DNA of 32,935 nucleotides from Burkholderiaceae bacterium (GTDB lineage: Bacteria; Pseudomonadota; Gammaproteobacteria; Burkholderiales; Burkholderiaceae_E): positions 1 through 32,935 of the forward strand of contig JAHBZV010000034.1 of the NCBI GenBank assembly GCA_019635275.1, given 5' to 3'. Under the pieces are notes generated by a model, which was given only the letters and a program-made list of their open reading frames with translations, made no database searches and was not told the origin of the DNA. Shown here piece after piece: positions 9,057-16,906 of the stretch (positions are counted from its first letter, which is position 1; each line of letters starts with the position of its first letter). Both the position numbers and the translations under genes were made by a program.

Positions 9057-9983
9057 ATGGATCTGAAGAGACTGAAGCACGTCATCGCGCTGGCGCAGCG
9101 CGGCAGCTTCGCTCAGGCTGCCGAGATGGTGCACCTGAGTCAGCCGGCGTTCAGCCGCAGCATTCAGTCGCTGGAGGAAGAACTGCAGGTCGAGTTGTTC
9201 ACGCGCGGCCAGCGCAGAATTACGCTCACGCCCTACGGGAAGTTGGTGGTTGAGCGCGGCCAACGCATGCTCGCCGAGGCCAAGAGCCTGCAGCGCGACG
9301 TTAAGCGGATGCGCGCCCACGAATTTGGCGAGATCGCGCTTGGGTTCGGGCCGATCCCCGCCGCGGCGCTGCTCGAACCGATGCTCACGCGGGTCACACG
9401 GGATCATCCGAGCATCCGCACGCATATCGAGATCACGCATTGGCGCCACCTTCTGAAGCTGCTCGAGATGGACGACCTCGACTTCTTCATTGCCGACGTG
9501 CGCGAACTGCTTTCGAGCGAGCGCCTCGCCATCGACCTGATGCCTGAGTTTCGCATTGGCCTCTACTGCAGGCGCAGCCATCCGGCGCTGAAGGCCCAGC
9601 CCATCGGTCCGGGGGACGTACTGGCGTATTCCATCGGCTCGTTTAAGTTCCCAGACGTCTCGTTGGCCGAGTTCACGCAGTCTCTCGAGTTTGAAGGCGA
9701 TCCGCGTACGCTGTTTTCGGTCCAGTGTGACAATATGCAAGTGCTCGAGCGAGTCGCGCTCAATTCCGATCTGCTGGTCGTCGGCCCGCGCCTGGCATTC
9801 CGCGAGGCTGTTGAAGGCGAGCGGCTCGTCGAACTGGAGTTGACGTCGCCGCTGAAGATGACGACGCACATGGGCGTGGTGCGCATGCGCGACCGGATGG
9901 TCGCACCGGGGGCCGAGCTGCTTATCAGCATGGCCATGGAGTTGGCGAGCGGGGAAGCCGGGGACGCCTCGCCGGCGGCCTAG
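9057..9983 (+). CDS. LysR-type transcriptional regulator
   Basis: A 308-residue LysR-family regulator. The N-terminal winged helix-turn-helix is clear ([57 protein letters not shown]), followed by the linker helix and a substrate-binding-like effector domain from about residue 90. The ATG at 9057 matches the family N-terminus and has AAGGAAAG about 8 nt upstream. It is divergent from thyA-folC, and its stop overlaps the stop of the convergent MTHFR gene in a shared CTAG. It is the only DNA-binding regulator I recognise on the island. T-N11-A boxes at four island promoters make it the likely regulator of the whole pathway (inference). Confidence 0.93.
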   Translation: MDLKRLKHVIALAQRGSFAQAAEMVHLSQPAFSRSIQSLEEELQVELFTRGQRRITLTPYGKLVVERGQRMLAEAKSLQRDVKRMRAHEFGEIALGFGPIPAAALLEPMLTRVTRDHPSIRTHIEITHWRHLLKLLEMDDLDFFIADVRELLSSERLAIDLMPEFRIGLYCRRSHPALKAQPIGPGDVLAYSIGSFKFPDVSLAEFTQSLEFEGDPRTLFSVQCDNMQVLERVALNSDLLVVGPRLAFREAVEGERLVELELTSPLKMTTHMGVVRMRDRMVAPGAELLISMAMELASGEAGDASPAA

Positions 9984-11572
9984 CGGGTGGCCGTCAACCA
10001 TATCACGCGTGGGGTGCGCCCTTTGAAGTGGTTGACCCAGGACGAGGTGCCTCGCGTCCCTTCGACGGCGGGCACGCACGCCGTCTCCAACTCGGCCAGT
10101 CGCCCCTCCTGCTTTGCGAGTCGGTACTTGCGGTTGTGGATGCACTCGCGATCCTTGAACTCGCAAGTGTTGTCGTCCGTGCCCGCGCACGGGCCGTTCG
10201 CAAGGCCCTTCGGGCACGTTTCAGGGCAGATGTAAAGCAGGTATTCAATGCGGCAAAAGCCGCACGATTCGCAGCCGAGCGAGGGGTGCTTGACGGCCTT
10301 TTCCAGCCCGAGCAGTGCGCGCGCACCGGCGCTTGTCGTGTCCAGCGCGCGTACAACGGCGCTGACCACCGTGGCTACGGGCGAACCGGGCTCGAAGGCC
10401 ACATGATGCAGGGCCTGCATGCGTCTAAATTTCGCCCCCTCCGCGTGCGAGGGCCGGGCATCGCCAAATCCGGGTAGGGCGTCGAGGCTGCCGGACGCGG
10501 GTTTGGCCTCGAACAGATACAGTCCGCCGCGCGGCGCGAATTCAACGAGTCTGCCGTCGGCGAGCCGATGGGCCTCGTCCCAAGCGAATTGCCAGTCCTC
10601 GAGGGAGGGCAGCGAATGGCCTAGCTCGTGCGCCTTCTCCATCGCCGAGCACAGTTCTTCGTAGGTGTCGACGCCACTCAGCTGCACGCCTGCGTAGCCC
10701 AGACGCTGCACGCCTACGATCTGCAGGGCGAGGCGGTACGCGGCAGCCTTTCGGGCTTCGGCCTTGCCGCGTGCATGCTCTTGGCCGATCTTCTCAAACA
10801 GGTCATCGGACATGAACACGCCCGGCAGCCGGTGGGAGTGGATCCCTCGGGCCCAGCCCATCGTGGGCATGAGCAGGTTGGCTACCAACGGCGTGCGGAA
10901 GCCGCGCGCGTCGCGATACCATGCGAGCTCCGCCAGCTTGCGCATGTCCCAGCCGCAGTTGGTGATCAGGTAGTTCGCGCCGGCGTTGATCTTCTTCGCC
11001 ATCTTGAGGTACTGGTTGGCCAGCTCCTCCTCACGGTACTTAAAGGGAGCAATGGCCGCAGCGATCACGCAGTCGGGCGCCATCGACCGGGCGTCACCGA
11101 TCGCCACCACTGATTCCTGATAGCGGATGCGCTCGGTACGTTGCTCGGTGATGCCATCGCCGGTGAGCAGTAGCATGTTCTCGAGGCCCTGCGACAGCGA
11201 ACGCTCAAGGACGGCGCGTGCCTGCGCTGGGGTCCTGTCCTTGCCCGCCAGATGGAGCAGAGGCACCTTTCCGCTGGCCTCGGCAGCGACGCGGCCGCAG
11301 TCCACGGTATCGAAGCAGTCAAGCGACTTTACCCGGTCGCCGATGTTGACCCCGGCAATCCGGGGATCGCGGCCAACCAGTTCAGCGTTGCGGCTCAAGT
11401 CGTCCATCGCCCGCTTGCCGCTTGCGCGCAGGTCGGGTACGTACTCCAACGTGTAGAGAAAGGCACCCGCTTGCAGCGACTGCCGGATACGGTTGTGGAA
11501 CCGGCCGGGAGCGGCTGTGTCGAGGGTTGCCACTGCCTGCTGGTCACCAGAGGCGTTGATGTCGATTCGCAC
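9980..11572 (-). CDS. Methylenetetrahydrofolate reductase-like protein fused to a MetV-type Cys-rich domain
   Basis: A 530-residue protein. Residues about 30-330 look like the MTHFR TIM barrel (FLYTLEYVPDL, GVNIGD, LLTGDG, YLITNCGWDM). The C-terminus has a dense Cys cluster at 434-478 (CESCGFC, ICPETCPKGLANGPCAG, NTCEFKDREC) like the MTHFR C-terminal zinc-binding domain found in MetV of acetogens. MTHFRs interconvert 5,10-methylene-THF and 5-methyl-THF with flavin; the MetV-type part suggests an electron-transfer or complex-forming role beyond plain NADH-dependent MetF. The GTG start at 11572 is supported by AGGAGGG 7 nt upstream. It lies 18 bp downstream of PanB1 and shares its promoter. The reaction direction is not known. 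Confidence 0.85.
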   Translation of the reverse strand: MRIDINASGDQQAVATLDTAAPGRFHNRIRQSLQAGAFLYTLEYVPDLRASGKRAMDDLSRNAELVGRDPRIAGVNIGDRVKSLDCFDTVDCGRVAAEASGKVPLLHLAGKDRTPAQARAVLERSLSQGLENMLLLTGDGITEQRTERIRYQESVVAIGDARSMAPDCVIAAAIAPFKYREEELANQYLKMAKKINAGANYLITNCGWDMRKLAELAWYRDARGFRTPLVANLLMPTMGWARGIHSHRLPGVFMSDDLFEKIGQEHARGKAEARKAAAYRLALQIVGVQRLGYAGVQLSGVDTYEELCSAMEKAHELGHSLPSLEDWQFAWDEAHRLADGRLVEFAPRGGLYLFEAKPASGSLDALPGFGDARPSHAEGAKFRRMQALHHVAFEPGSPVATVVSAVVRALDTTSAGARALLGLEKAVKHPSLGCESCGFCRIEYLLYICPETCPKGLANGPCAGTDDNTCEFKDRECIHNRKYRLAKQEGRLAELETACVPAVEGTRGTSSWVNHFKGRTPRVIWLTATR

Positions 11573-11590
11573 CGAGGCGCCCTCCTAGCT

Positions 11591-12469
11591 TCACGCGGCC
11601 GAGTTCTCGACCAGCTGCAGGAACTTGTCGTGTTCCTGTGGCGTCATGTGCTGCGTGTACTCGGCGTACGGGTAGCGGTGCGAGAGGACTTCGTCCTTGT
11701 ATTGCTGAAGCCCCTGCTGAATGAGCGGCCGCACATCCACGAAACTGCCCTCGTGCTTCGGCTTCGGGAACGCGCTGTAGCCGACCGCGTCGCCGCTGAT
11801 GAGGTAAATGCCGTCGGGCGACGGGCCGCCCCCTACACTGATGATGGGCACCGGCATCGTGCGGGCGAGATACTGCGTGATCTCGTTCGGCACATATTCG
11901 ATGATGAACGCGAAGGCGCCAGCGTCCAAGAAAGCGCGCGTGTCCTCGACGATCTTCGCGGCCTCCTGCGCCGTACGGCCCTTGAAGCCATAGCCGCTTT
12001 GCTCCAGCTTTCGCGAGGCCTGCATGCCCATGTGGCCCATCACGGGAATGCCCGCACGCACGATCTCGGCGACGGTTTTCGCAGTGTGCTTGTTGCCCTC
12101 GCACTTCACCGCGTCGGCCCCGCCTTCGGCGATCAAACGCGCGGCATTGCGGACCGCGTCCTCGGTGGAGTAGTGGTAGCTCATGTAGGGCATATGGCCA
12201 ACGACCATGCCGTACTTGGTGACACGGCTGACTGCCTGGGTGAGGATCAGCTGTTCTTCGAATCGCACCGTCATGGGCGTTTTGTGTCCGAGCAATGACA
12301 TCGGCCCGGCATTGCCGTTGATCAGCATATCGAAGCCGATCTCGTCGGCGATGGCAGCCATTGGACTGTCGTAGACGCCGATCGCGACGATCGACTCGTT
12401 CCGCGTCTTCTTGTCGATGATCTGCTTGACAGTGACCTTTCGGCGCTTCTCAGTGGTGGCGGTTCCCAT
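11591..12469 (-). CDS. PanB-like protein 1 (ketopantoate hydroxymethyltransferase family)
   Basis: A 292-residue TIM-barrel protein of the PanB family, whose classical member transfers a hydroxymethyl group from 5,10-methylene-THF to 2-ketoisovalerate. It aligns with E. coli PanB throughout (AIGVYDSPMA with TAYDYSFA; GHMGM with GHLGL). The catalytic Glu181 and the metal ligand Glu114 are kept (IIEYVPNE, VKCEGN). The ligand Asp45 is lost (LINGNAGP in place of LVGDSLG, with one extra residue), and Asp84 is replaced by His (VGHMPYMSY). A different metal site and substrate are therefore likely. The ATG at 12469 has GGAGAG 6 nt upstream. Protein 3 at 19889 is a close paralogue (about 85% identical by eye). 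First gene of the PanB1-MTHFR operon. Confidence 0.85.
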   Translation of the reverse strand: MGTATTEKRRKVTVKQIIDKKTRNESIVAIGVYDSPMAAIADEIGFDMLINGNAGPMSLLGHKTPMTVRFEEQLILTQAVSRVTKYGMVVGHMPYMSYHYSTEDAVRNAARLIAEGGADAVKCEGNKHTAKTVAEIVRAGIPVMGHMGMQASRKLEQSGYGFKGRTAQEAAKIVEDTRAFLDAGAFAFIIEYVPNEITQYLARTMPVPIISVGGGPSPDGIYLISGDAVGYSAFPKPKHEGSFVDVRPLIQQGLQQYKDEVLSHRYPYAEYTQHMTPQEHDKFLQLVENSAA

Positions 12470-12505
12470 GAACTCTCCGGTGTGTCTGGTTGGGGATGGT
12501 GAGGC

Positions 12506-12572
12506 AAAGGTAGCAGTTGGGCGCGCATTGCTCCAATGCGTTGCGTTGCGCATGACGATGCACGCGGTGCAA
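12506..12572 (-). promoter_or_regulatory. LysR-type operator plus promoter of PanB1-MTHFR (site D)
   Basis: Read on the minus strand: dyad TTGCA-CCGCG-TGCAT (12572-12558), 16 nt, ACGCATT (12541-12535), 22 nt and TACCTTT (12512-12506). The probable -35 is TTGGAG with an 18-nt spacer. The predicted transcription start is about 30 nt before the PanB1 ATG. The GCATT element here is part of a 7-base inverted repeat CGCATTG-CTC-CAATGCG (12524-12540). The dyad is separate from that of the divergent promoter at 12584, with centres 26 bp apart. Confidence 0.72.
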
Positions 12573-12583
12573 TCGCCAGCGCT

Positions 12584-12650
12584 TTGCACGCGCTGCAATG
12601 AATTCGGCCGACAAATGCATTGGGCGGTGCGACGTCGCGCTGATAGTCTT
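12584..12650 (+). promoter_or_regulatory. LysR-type operator plus promoter of the PanB2-BMC operon (site B)
   Basis: Perfect dyad TTGCA-CGCGC-TGCAA (12584-12598), 16 nt, ATGCATT (12615-12621), 22 nt and TAGTCTT (12644-12650). ATGCATT, the spacing and TAGTCTT are identical to the ABC importer promoter. The -35 is probably TTGGGC. The predicted transcription start near 12656 rules out the upstream in-frame ATG at 12598 and supports the ATG at 12691 for PanB2. Confidence 0.75.
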
Positions 12651-12690
12651 CGACACATCCTCAGCGCCCACGCATCAACTTACGCAATCC

Positions 12691-13575
12691 ATGGTCGACT
12701 CAACGCGTCCCCGAAGGAAGGTCACTCCTAACGTGCTGCAAGGACGCAAGAACGCGGGCGTTCCGATCACGATGGTGACGGCGTACGACTATCCATTCGC
12801 GCTCTACGCGGAGCAGGCCGGCATCGATATTGTCTTCGTGAGTGACGCTTTTGCGAGCGTTGGGCTCGGGCGTGAGAACACGCTTTCGGTCACGGTCGAG
12901 GAGGTGGTCTATCACACCCGCGCAGTACGCCGCGCGGTGAACTCCAGCTTACTTCTCGCCTCGCTGCCGTTTCTCTCGTATACCACGCCGACCGAGGCGA
13001 TTCAGAACGCCGCGCGCTTGGTCCGAGAAGGCGGGGCGGAAGCGGTGGAAGTCGAGGGTGATGCCAGCCTCGCCTCCGTGGTGCGTGCACTCACGCAAGC
13101 CGGCATCGCCGTCGTGGCGCACGTAGGCCTGACCAAGGTGCTCGCATCGCGTACCGGGAGCTACCGTTCTCAGGGGCAGGAGCCCGATTCGGCGCTCGAG
13201 ATTATTGCCGATGCGCTCGCTCTGGTAGATGCCGGCGCGTTTGCCCTGGTGCTCGAGTGTATTCCCGATCGCATTGCGGCAGCCATCACGCAGCTGGTGC
13301 CCGTGCCAACAATCGGCATCGGAGCCGGAGCACTCTGTGACGGGCAGGGGCTCGTGACGCAGGACATGCTCGGGCTCTTCGAGAAATTCACGCCGAAATT
13401 CGTGCACAGGTTTGCCGCGCTCGGCGAACAGGCGCGAGACGGCTTCATTTCGTTCAAGCAGAGCGTCGAGGCGGCTGCTTTCCCGGGTTCCGCGCACACG
13501 GTGACGATCGGCGACGACACGCTGAATGCCATCGTTGCGCGGCTCAGTGGCGCCGGCGACGGCGCGCGTTTCTAA
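12691..13575 (+). CDS. PanB-like protein 2, closer to true PanB
   Basis: A 294-residue PanB-family TIM barrel. It is closer to classical PanB than its two neighbours: VTAYDYPFALYAEQAG, VFVSDAFASVGLG (metal Asp45 kept), VTVEEVVYHTRAVRR, GLTKV, LVLECIPDRIA (catalytic Glu181 kept) and IGIGAGALCDGQGLV. Two changes stand out: metal ligand Asp84 is Ser (LLLASLPFLSY), and Lys112 is Glu (VEVEGD), while Glu114 is kept. It may not make ketopantoate. The start was chosen by promoter geometry, because the transcript should begin near 12656; the ribosome site is poor. It leads the operon that continues 64 bp later with the shell genes, which ties PanB chemistry to the compartment. Confidence 0.85.
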   Translation: MVDSTRPRRKVTPNVLQGRKNAGVPITMVTAYDYPFALYAEQAGIDIVFVSDAFASVGLGRENTLSVTVEEVVYHTRAVRRAVNSSLLLASLPFLSYTTPTEAIQNAARLVREGGAEAVEVEGDASLASVVRALTQAGIAVVAHVGLTKVLASRTGSYRSQGQEPDSALEIIADALALVDAGAFALVLECIPDRIAAAITQLVPVPTIGIGAGALCDGQGLVTQDMLGLFEKFTPKFVHRFAALGEQARDGFISFKQSVEAAAFPGSAHTVTIGDDTLNAIVARLSGAGDGARF

Positions 13576-13639
13576 GAAGAGAGCCGCGCGCGAAGCGTCA
13601 AGCGGCACGTATTCCACACCCAATTAAGGATGGCGACTC

Positions 13640-13954
13640 ATGGCAATTGAAAACATCGCACTCGGGCTCGTTGAGACCCGCGGTTTCGTCGGATCGATCG
13701 AGGCGGCGGACGCCATGGTCAAGGCGGCCAACGTGCAGCTGATCGGCAAGGAACTGATTGGAGGAGGATTCTGCACGATCATGGTTCGCGGCGACGTAGG
13801 GGCCGTGAAAGCCGCCACGGACGCCGGCGCCGCCGCCGCCAAGCGCGTCGGCGAGCTCGTGTCCGTGCACGTGATTCCGCGCCCTCACGGCGACTTGGCG
13901 GCCATCCTGCCGAACCCGAACGCGGCGGGCCAGGCGAGCCGTTCTCTGAAGTAA
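13640..13954 (+). CDS. BMC-H microcompartment shell protein
   Basis: A 104-residue single-BMC-domain protein (EutM/PduA type). Its sequence [37 protein letters not shown], then [27 protein letters not shown] and [16 protein letters not shown], follows the family consensus from end to end. Six copies form the flat hexagonal tile of the shell with a central pore; the pore loop corresponds to the region around IGGGF. AAGGA lies about 9 nt before the ATG. It is the only BMC-H gene in the window, so it must form most of the facets unless others exist elsewhere. Confidence 0.96.
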   Translation: MAIENIALGLVETRGFVGSIEAADAMVKAANVQLIGKELIGGGFCTIMVRGDVGAVKAATDAGAAAAKRVGELVSVHVIPRPHGDLAAILPNPNAAGQASRSLK

Positions 13955-13967
13955 GGGGGACTACCCC

Positions 13968-14600
13968 ATGTCCTCAGCCAACAGCCTGCAGCTGCGGGCG
14001 TATTTCTTTATCGACCGGATGCAGCCGCAGTATGCCGCGTACTTTGGTACCGTGACGGCGGGCGACATTCCGGTCGCGGGAATGGCCCAGCTTTACGTCG
14101 AGCTTGCCCCCGGCAACGAGGTGTTCCGGGTCGTCGACATGGCCGTGAAGGCCACCGAGGTTAAGCCGGGCGTCCAGATCGTCGAGCGCGAATTCGGCGT
14201 GTTGGAGGTGCACTCCGAGTCGCAGGAGGCTGTGCGCGAGTCGGGCCGCGCGATTCTCGATCGCTTGGGTATGAATGAGGAAGACCGCATTCGGCCGAAA
14301 GTGGCCTCTGTGCAGGTCATCACAAACGTGTCGCCGTACCAGGCGCAGCTGATCAACCGCTCTCGTCGCGGCAGCATGTTGGTACCCGGGGAGGCGCTGT
14401 TTGTGCTCGAGGTCACGCCCGCGGCGTACATCGACATCGCCGCGAATGAGGCCGAGAAGGCCGCGAACGTGCGCCTTGTCGATCTACGGGACGTGGGTCG
14501 CTTTGGCCGCCTCTTCATGGCGGGGACGGAAGCCGAGGCGCGCACCGCACAGCTCGCGTCGATCGCCGCAATCGAGGCGATCTCGGGAGTCGAGAAGTAA
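13968..14600 (+). CDS. BMC-T tandem-domain shell protein
   Basis: A 210-residue trimeric shell protein with two BMC domains. The first (about 1-95) opens with LRAYFFIDRMQPQYAAYFGTVTAG and the second (about 105-205) has VITNVSPYQAQLINR, GEALFVLEVTPAAYIDIAANEAEKAA and GRFGRLFMAG. It resembles the BMC-T of the aminoalcohol-type (RMM) compartments as I remember them. Trimers form pseudohexamers, sometimes with larger pores for cofactors or bulky substrates. AAGGGGGA precedes the ATG, and the gap to the BMC-H gene is 13 bp. Confidence 0.94.
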   Translation: MSSANSLQLRAYFFIDRMQPQYAAYFGTVTAGDIPVAGMAQLYVELAPGNEVFRVVDMAVKATEVKPGVQIVEREFGVLEVHSESQEAVRESGRAILDRLGMNEEDRIRPKVASVQVITNVSPYQAQLINRSRRGSMLVPGEALFVLEVTPAAYIDIAANEAEKAANVRLVDLRDVGRFGRLFMAGTEAEARTAQLASIAAIEAISGVEK

Positions 14601-14615
14601 GAAGGGGGGTCGGGA

Positions 14616-14921
14616 ATGCTGATCTGCAGAACCACCGGCACTGTCGTGTCGACGATGAAGCACGAGCGCCTGCACAGCCGCAAGCTGCTCATGGTGAGGC
14701 GCTCAGCGCCAGATGGCACGCCAAACGGAGACCCCTTCGTCGCCGTCGATGCTATCGGAGCGGGTGAAGATGAGATGGTGATCGTCGCGCTGGGCAGCGC
14801 CGCGCGCGAGACGGACGCGACGCGAGCTTCGCCGGTGGACGCGACCATTATCGGGATCATCGATTCTACTGCGGTCGGCGGCAAGGTGTCGTTCGCGAAG
14901 TCGAGGGAGCGATCTGCATGA
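14616..14921 (+). CDS. BMC-P (EutN/CcmL) pentameric vertex protein
   Basis: A 101-residue EutN/CcmL-family protein that caps the shell vertices as pentamers. Typical features are CRTTGTVVSTMKHERLHSRKLLMV, a GDPFVAVDAIGAGEDEMVIVALGSAARE block, and the closing ATIIGIIDS. AAGGGGGG lies just upstream of the ATG. Its stop overlaps the ATG of the aldehyde dehydrogenase (ATGA), so shell cap and enzyme are translationally coupled. With one BMC-H, one BMC-T and one BMC-P, the operon carries a minimal complete shell set. Confidence 0.94.
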   Translation: MLICRTTGTVVSTMKHERLHSRKLLMVRRSAPDGTPNGDPFVAVDAIGAGEDEMVIVALGSAARETDATRASPVDATIIGIIDSTAVGGKVSFAKSRERSA

Positions 14922-16411
14922 ATGGGGATCTGGACAAGGACCTCAAGGCCATCCAGCAAGCGCGCCGGCTAGCCGAACGGTGCCGTGTCGCGCAGCGCGA
15001 GTTCGCGACCGCGTCTCCTGAGCGGGTCGAAGCCGTATGTGATGCAGTCTCCCGGGCGGCATTCAAGGAGGCCCGGCGGCTTGCCGAGATGGCGAATGCG
15101 GAGACCGGCTACGGGGTGGTAGATCACAAGGTCGTGAAGAACGAGTTCGCGGCGCGCAACGTCTGGGACTCGATCCGCAAGGTGCCCACGGTCGGCGTCA
15201 TCGAGCGGGACGAGCGCCGCAAGATGGTCGTGCTGGCCGAGCCGATGGGCGTTGTCGCTGCGCTCACGCCGTCGACGAACCCGACTTCGACCGCGATTTT
15301 CAAGACGCTCATCGCCCTGAAGGGCCGAAACGGTATCGTCCTCTCGCCGCACCCGTCGGCCGCAAAGTGCACGGCCGAGGCGGTAGCCATCATGTCGGCG
15401 GCGGCGGAGGCGGCCGGCGCACCCTCCGGTCTTTTGGGCTGCCTCGATGGCTCTTCGTATGCGGGTACGCAGGAGCTTCTGAAGCACTACGCTGTGAACG
15501 TGATTCTGGCGACCGGCGGTGGGCCCATGGTTCGAGCCGCGCACAGCGCGGGCAAACCCGCTTATGGAGTCGGCCCGGGCAACGTTCCCGCCTGGGTGGA
15601 TCGGTCAGCGGACATTCCAAAGGCCGCCCGCGACCTCGTATCGAGTAAGTCGTTCGACTGCAGCTTGATCTGCGCAACGGAGCAGGCGGTGATCGCGGAC
15701 CAGCCCATCGCCGCTGAGCTACGGCGCCTGATGGAACTGGAGGGTGCGTACTGGGTTCCCGAAAGCTATTTGGCGCCGCTCGCGGCGCTCCTGTTCCACC
15801 CGGATGGTTCGATCAAGACCCGCTCGGTCGGTCAGACGGCCGTGGCCCTGGCGAGAGCAATTGGCATGGAACTGCCCGAGGGTAAGCGCGTGCTGGTCGC
15901 GCCTCTCGAAGGCGTCGGCAAAGAGCACCCGTTCTCCCGAGAGAAGCTCACGTCCGTGCTCGGCTTCGCCGCAGTTGACGGCGCGCAGCGAGGCTTGGAG
16001 ATGTGCATTCAGATGCTGCGCTTCGGCGGCGACGGCCACTCGGCCGTGATCCACTCACGCGATTCAGACCAAGTTGAGCAGATGGCGGCGCACCTGCCGG
16101 CCTTCCGCATCATCGTGAACTCAATGTCGACGCTCGGCAGCGTCGGCTACACCTGTGGCTTCGCTCCATCGCTGACACTGGGTACCGGTGGCATCGGCGG
16201 CGCGATTGTCGGGGACAACATCACGGCCACGCATCTGATCAACCGCAAGCGCGTGGCTTGGGAGATCGCTCAATGGGAGCAGCAGTCTGCAAGCCAGCCG
16301 GCCGCAATGTCCGCGCCCTCGAGTCTGAAGGCGAGCGGTGACGCGGAGATCGACGATATTGTTGCACGGGTGCTGGCGCGCCTGGGCCGACCGGCCGGCG
16401 CGGACAGGTAG
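14918..16411 (+). CDS. CoA-acylating aldehyde dehydrogenase with encapsulation peptide (PduP/EutE type)
   Basis: A 497-residue BMC core enzyme that oxidises an aldehyde to acyl-CoA with NAD and CoA. PduP/EutE hallmarks are EPMGVVAALTPSTNPTSTAIFKT, NGIVLSPHPSAAKC, TGGGPMVRAAHSAGKPAYGVGPGNVPAWVD and the catalytic Cys252 in SLICATEQ. A Ser/Ala/Pro linker (QQSASQPAAMSAPSS) leads to a C-terminal amphipathic helix at about 474-492 (AEIDDIVARVLARLG), the classic form of an encapsulation peptide. In family members the peptide is often N-terminal; here it is at the C-terminus. No phosphotransacylase or alcohol dehydrogenase accompanies it in the window. The aldehyde is unknown. Confidence 0.94.
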   Translation: MNGDLDKDLKAIQQARRLAERCRVAQREFATASPERVEAVCDAVSRAAFKEARRLAEMANAETGYGVVDHKVVKNEFAARNVWDSIRKVPTVGVIERDERRKMVVLAEPMGVVAALTPSTNPTSTAIFKTLIALKGRNGIVLSPHPSAAKCTAEAVAIMSAAAEAAGAPSGLLGCLDGSSYAGTQELLKHYAVNVILATGGGPMVRAAHSAGKPAYGVGPGNVPAWVDRSADIPKAARDLVSSKSFDCSLICATEQAVIADQPIAAELRRLMELEGAYWVPESYLAPLAALLFHPDGSIKTRSVGQTAVALARAIGMELPEGKRVLVAPLEGVGKEHPFSREKLTSVLGFAAVDGAQRGLEMCIQMLRFGGDGHSAVIHSRDSDQVEQMAAHLPAFRIIVNSMSTLGSVGYTCGFAPSLTLGTGGIGGAIVGDNITATHLINRKRVAWEIAQWEQQSASQPAAMSAPSSLKASGDAEIDDIVARVLARLGRPAGADR

Positions 16412-16425
16412 GCGGCGGAATCGAG

Positions 16426-16902
16426 ATGGCGTACTTCAGCCCCGCCCAGGAGCGCCCCCGCCAGACCAAGCGGTTCGTGACCGTGCGCGAAGTCGAGGAC
16501 ATGGCCGCGCAGGGTACCCGCGAGATCGTTCAGGACGAGGGGCTCGTGATCACCGACGCGGCGCGGGAGGCGGCGCACGACCTCGGTGTGCGCATCGTCA
16601 AGCCCGCTCAGCAGGCCGTGCCTCAGGAGAGAACGTCGTCTAAGCAGGTGGCGGCACCAGCCGCCGCGTCCGCCACACTCCGGGAGCCGGCTGTAGTGCA
16701 GCGCTTGCGCCAAGCGATGCCAGGAGTGCTCCCCGCGGTGGGCGCCAGCGTCGGTACCTTGCGTGTTGCATCGGCCGGTGCTGAGCCGGACCTTCGGGGA
16801 GGTGCGGGCGCGTCCGCGAAGGGCGATCCGCTTGTGAAATCTCTCGTGGACGTGGTGCGCACGAAGTTACCGGTACTGACCGCTCTCGCCAAGAAGGGAT
16901 GA
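16426..16902 (+). CDS. Small BMC-associated protein A with EutT-N-terminus-like motif
   Basis: A 158-residue protein in three parts. Residues 15-62 (RFVTVREVEDMAAQG, LVITDAAREAAHDLGVRIVKP) resemble the motif at the start of EutT and other BMC-linked proteins: a short helix, a beta turn and xVTxxAREx-LGVxI. Then comes an Ala-rich variable linker (about 63-130). The tail at about 134-158 (DPLVKSLVDVVRTKLPVLTALAKKG) is an amphipathic helix that could serve as an encapsulation or scaffold helix. No catalytic domain is present. It is followed at once by a paralogue at 16907. A role as lumen scaffold or cargo adaptor is my inference. Confidence 0.7.
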   Translation: MAYFSPAQERPRQTKRFVTVREVEDMAAQGTREIVQDEGLVITDAAREAAHDLGVRIVKPAQQAVPQERTSSKQVAAPAAASATLREPAVVQRLRQAMPGVLPAVGASVGTLRVASAGAEPDLRGGAGASAKGDPLVKSLVDVVRTKLPVLTALAKKG

Positions 16903-16906
16903 AGAC

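Noticed and set aside
12598-12690. Upstream ATG at 12598 as the start of PanB2
   Set aside because: It overlaps the LysR-type dyad and lies before the predicted transcription start; the extra 31 residues have no family similarity.
14093-14959. 288-codon minus-strand frame across the shell genes
   Set aside because: It is antisense to clear BMC-T and BMC-P genes; its Ser/Thr/Ala-rich sequence has no domain pattern.
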